From Verrucomicrobiia bacterium (GTDB taxonomy: Bacteria > Verrucomicrobiota > Verrucomicrobiia > JABWAM01), in NCBI GenBank assembly GCA_013360985.1, contig JABWAM010000119.1, forward strand, positions 1 to 7,454: a stretch of DNA of 7,454 bases, in the 5' to 3' direction. This document shows, piece after piece, positions 5,743 through 7,454 of this stretch. The first letter of the stretch is position 1, and each line of letters starts with the position of its first letter. The notes under the pieces are model-generated. The model searched no databases. It saw only the letters and a program-made list of their open reading frames with translations, and had not been told where the DNA came from. The position numbers and the translations under genes were made by a program.

Positions 5743-7260
5743 TCAGGAGGGGAACGACATTTCCTCGACGTAAATTTCCTGAAAGTTGGGGTCTTCGCTC
5801 AGCCCGATGTGACGGACTTTCTTTCGGAGTTCGCGATACGCGCCGTCCTCGTCCTCCGCGAGGAAGAGCGCCTTTTTCGCTCCGAGCAGCGCCGTGTTGC
5901 CCGCGGGATGCACGACCTCGCGCGGAGAGGAGATCAGCCCGATCCGCCGCGCGCTCGCGCGATTGATGTAGTTGCCGAAGGCGCCGGAAAGATGAAGCGC
6001 CGTGAGGTCGCCCGGCTGGGCGCCCCATTGTTGAAGCAGGATGCGCAGCCCGGCGGCGATCGCGCCCTTCGCGAGCTGAAGCTCCCGGATGTCGCCCTGG
6101 GTGAGGCGCACCGGCGCGCGGAGCGGCATCTCCATCGCGCCGTCGGCCAAACGGCCCGAAGGAAGAATTTTTCCGATCTCGAGCGCCCCGGCCACCGCGT
6201 CCACCAGGCCGCTCCCGCAGAGGCCGCGCGGTTTGCCGTCGCCGATGACGTGGCATTCGAGACGACCCTCCTTCACGGCAACCGCGGAGATCGCTCCGGT
6301 CGCCGCGCGCATCCCTTGGGAAATTCGCGCGCCTTCAAACGCCGGCCCCGCCGCCGTCGAGGCGCAGAGCATCCGATCGCGCGTGCCCACGACCATCTCC
6401 CCGTTCGTTCCGAGGTCCACGAGGGCCATGAGTTCGACGCTGTCATGGAGCGGCGTGGCGAGCACGCCCGCGAGGATGTCGCTTCCGACGAAGCTCCCGA
6501 AACAGGGGAGAAACCGCACGCGCGCGTTGGGCATTTCCCAGCCGAGTTCCGCGGCGGAAAAGACCTTCAGCCCGTCGTCCGCCGCCTCGAACGGATAGTG
6601 CGAAAGCGGCTCGATGCTCACGCCGCAGAAGAGATGGTGCATCACCGTGTTGCCGACGATCGTCATCTCGCGGACCGCCGACGGATCGGCTTTTGCCGAG
6701 CGGAGTAGGTCGCGCGCGAGCTTTCCGATCTCTTCGCGAATCAGCCGCTCGAGGCGGGCCTGCCCCTGGTCCGCCATCGCGTGGCTCACGCGGCTCATGA
6801 TGTCGGCGCCGTAGCGCGCCTGCGGATTGAGCCCCGTGCGAACCGCGAGCACGTTCGCCGTGGAGAGATCGAGGAGTTGCGCCGCCAGCGTCGTCGTGCC
6901 GAGGTCCACGGCGATCCCGAGGCCGTCGCGCGGAACAAACGCGAAGGCGCGATCGTCCGCGAGCACCTTCGCCTCCCACTGCGCCAACTCCAAAGTCAGA
7001 TTCCCCTCCGCGCGGCCGCAGCAGGCGAGCCGCCAACCCGCGGCGCAATCTTCCGGAGAAAGGAGTTTCTCCTGTTCGGGCGAGAGCGGGAGATCGCCCT
7101 CGATCACGCGGACCCGGCATCCCTTGCAGCGCGCGCGGCCGCCGCAGGGAAACTCCACCCCGTGCGCGAAGAGGATGTCCTGGAGCGCGGCGCCCCGGGC
7201 GACTTCGAACTCCGCGCCCATGGGCTGGAGGCGGAGGCGAACTTTGGAGGGTTTGCTCAT
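5743..7260 (-). CDS. Ferredoxin-ASKHA protein, RACo-type corrinoid activator (DUF4445), 505 aa
   Basis: Proteins of this family use ATP to drive reduction of inactive Co(II) corrinoid proteins back to Co(I), keeping corrinoid methyltransferases active in the cytoplasm. An N-terminal ferredoxin domain (about 1-95) has C39-x5-C45-x2-C48 (PCGGRARCKGCRV) and a fourth ligand at C80 (RLACC), a [2Fe-2S] site. The ASKHA part starts with the phosphate-1 loop GIAVDLGTTTLAAQLL (115-130), then IVGNTVMHHLFCG (201-213), VDLGTNGEMVVG (281-292), GLCGSGLVDAVAG (347-359) and LSGAFGNYI (424-432), characteristic of DUF4445. The linker between domains is short, and at 505 aa it is smaller than the Carboxydothermus RACo (about 630). 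The frame is open to 7398, but that extension overlaps the adenosyltransferase, and ATG 7260 begins the domain. The ATGA overlap with the upstream gene implies translational coupling. The partner methyltransferase is not in view. Confidence 0.88.
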   Translation of the reverse strand: MSKPSKVRLRLQPMGAEFEVARGAALQDILFAHGVEFPCGGRARCKGCRVRVIEGDLPLSPEQEKLLSPEDCAAGWRLACCGRAEGNLTLELAQWEAKVLADDRAFAFVPRDGLGIAVDLGTTTLAAQLLDLSTANVLAVRTGLNPQARYGADIMSRVSHAMADQGQARLERLIREEIGKLARDLLRSAKADPSAVREMTIVGNTVMHHLFCGVSIEPLSHYPFEAADDGLKVFSAAELGWEMPNARVRFLPCFGSFVGSDILAGVLATPLHDSVELMALVDLGTNGEMVVGTRDRMLCASTAAGPAFEGARISQGMRAATGAISAVAVKEGRLECHVIGDGKPRGLCGSGLVDAVAGALEIGKILPSGRLADGAMEMPLRAPVRLTQGDIRELQLAKGAIAAGLRILLQQWGAQPGDLTALHLSGAFGNYINRASARRIGLISSPREVVHPAGNTALLGAKKALFLAEDEDGAYRELRKKVRHIGLSEDPNFQEIYVEEMSFPS

Positions 7261-7454
7261 CGCGTTCCGCGGCGTTCCGCCTGCCGCGCCATGAGCCAGA
7301 GGAGATCGCTCAGGCGGTTCAGATAGCGGACCACTTCCGGGTTCGCGCGCCGCGCGTCCTCGCCGAGCGCCACGACGCGCCGCTCCGCGCGGCGACAAAC
7401 CGTCCGCGCCAGATCGAGCGCGGCGGCAAGCGGATTCGCCCCCGGGATCGCCCA
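7257..7454 (-). CDS. PduO-type ATP:cob(I)alamin adenosyltransferase, C-terminal part (runs off right edge)
   Basis: This enzyme transfers the adenosyl group of ATP to Co(I) corrinoid, making adenosylcobalamin. Only the last 65 residues are visible, ending at the TGA 7259-7257; the N-terminus lies past the right edge. The signature helix ALDLARTVCRRAERRVVAL holds the Arg, Arg-Arg and Glu positions that in human MMAB are R186, R190, R191 and E193, sites of disease mutations. It is followed by the usual C-terminal RYLNRLSDLLWLMAR. The commonly seen PGG before this helix is PGA here, and the His usual in ALHxAR is Asp; neither removes a known catalytic residue. The stop overlaps the start of the ferredoxin-ASKHA gene by 4 bp, so the two form an operon concerned with corrinoid. 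Family assignment is firm despite truncation. Confidence 0.88.
   Translation of the reverse strand, partial: WAIPGANPLAAALDLARTVCRRAERRVVALGEDARRANPEVVRYLNRLSDLLWLMARQAERRGTR

Noticed and set aside
7261..7398. 46-residue N-terminal extension of the ferredoxin-ASKHA protein.
   Set aside because: It overlaps the clearly coding end of the adenosyltransferase in another frame; the domain starts at the ATG at 7260.

Overview
The window looks like GC-rich bacterial chromosome with ordinary housekeeping and metabolic genes. No phage, plasmid, transposase, CRISPR or RNA gene could be recognised. The organism cannot be named from the sequence. The GyrB text (for example SGGLHGVGAKCVNALSEW) together with a DUF4091 protein and a ferredoxin-ASKHA protein is reminiscent of the PVC group (Verrucomicrobiota, Lentisphaerota and relatives) or similar uncultured phyla. 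That is an impression, not a placement.

Layout, left to right. On the minus strand, 1-1213 holds the first ~404 codons of gyrB, which runs off the left edge. A divergent intergenic region (1214-1475) carries a perfect 14-bp palindrome over a possible gyrB promoter and two DnaA-box-like sites. On the plus strand, 1476-3098 encodes a DUF4091 / glycoside-hydrolase-like protein without a signal peptide. A 714-bp stretch (3099-3812) has no intact gene. It contains what looks like the surviving 5' end of a lost gene (from 3296) and three perfect inverted repeats. It lies between the convergent DUF4091 and MFS genes. On the minus strand, 3813-5255 encodes a 14-TM DHA2-type MFS exporter. Upstream of it, 5398-5608 is a HicB-family antitoxin gene broken by one extra base in a homopolymer, with no recognisable hicA. 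On the minus strand, 5743-7260 encodes a [2Fe-2S] ferredoxin-ASKHA protein of the corrinoid-activator (RACo) type. It overlaps by 4 bp the end of a PduO-type cob(I)alamin adenosyltransferase gene (7257-7454, running off the right edge).

The only clear functional partnership is the last pair. Both proteins act on reduced corrinoid: one transfers adenosyl to Co(I), the other is of the family that re-reduces inactive Co(II) corrinoid proteins using ATP. The ATGA overlap suggests they are translated together. GyrB, the DUF4091 protein and the exporter look functionally independent. I found no convincing undescribed multi-gene system. The most informative irregularities are the single-base hicB break, the gene remnant plus hairpin cluster at 3296-3760, and the gyrB control region.
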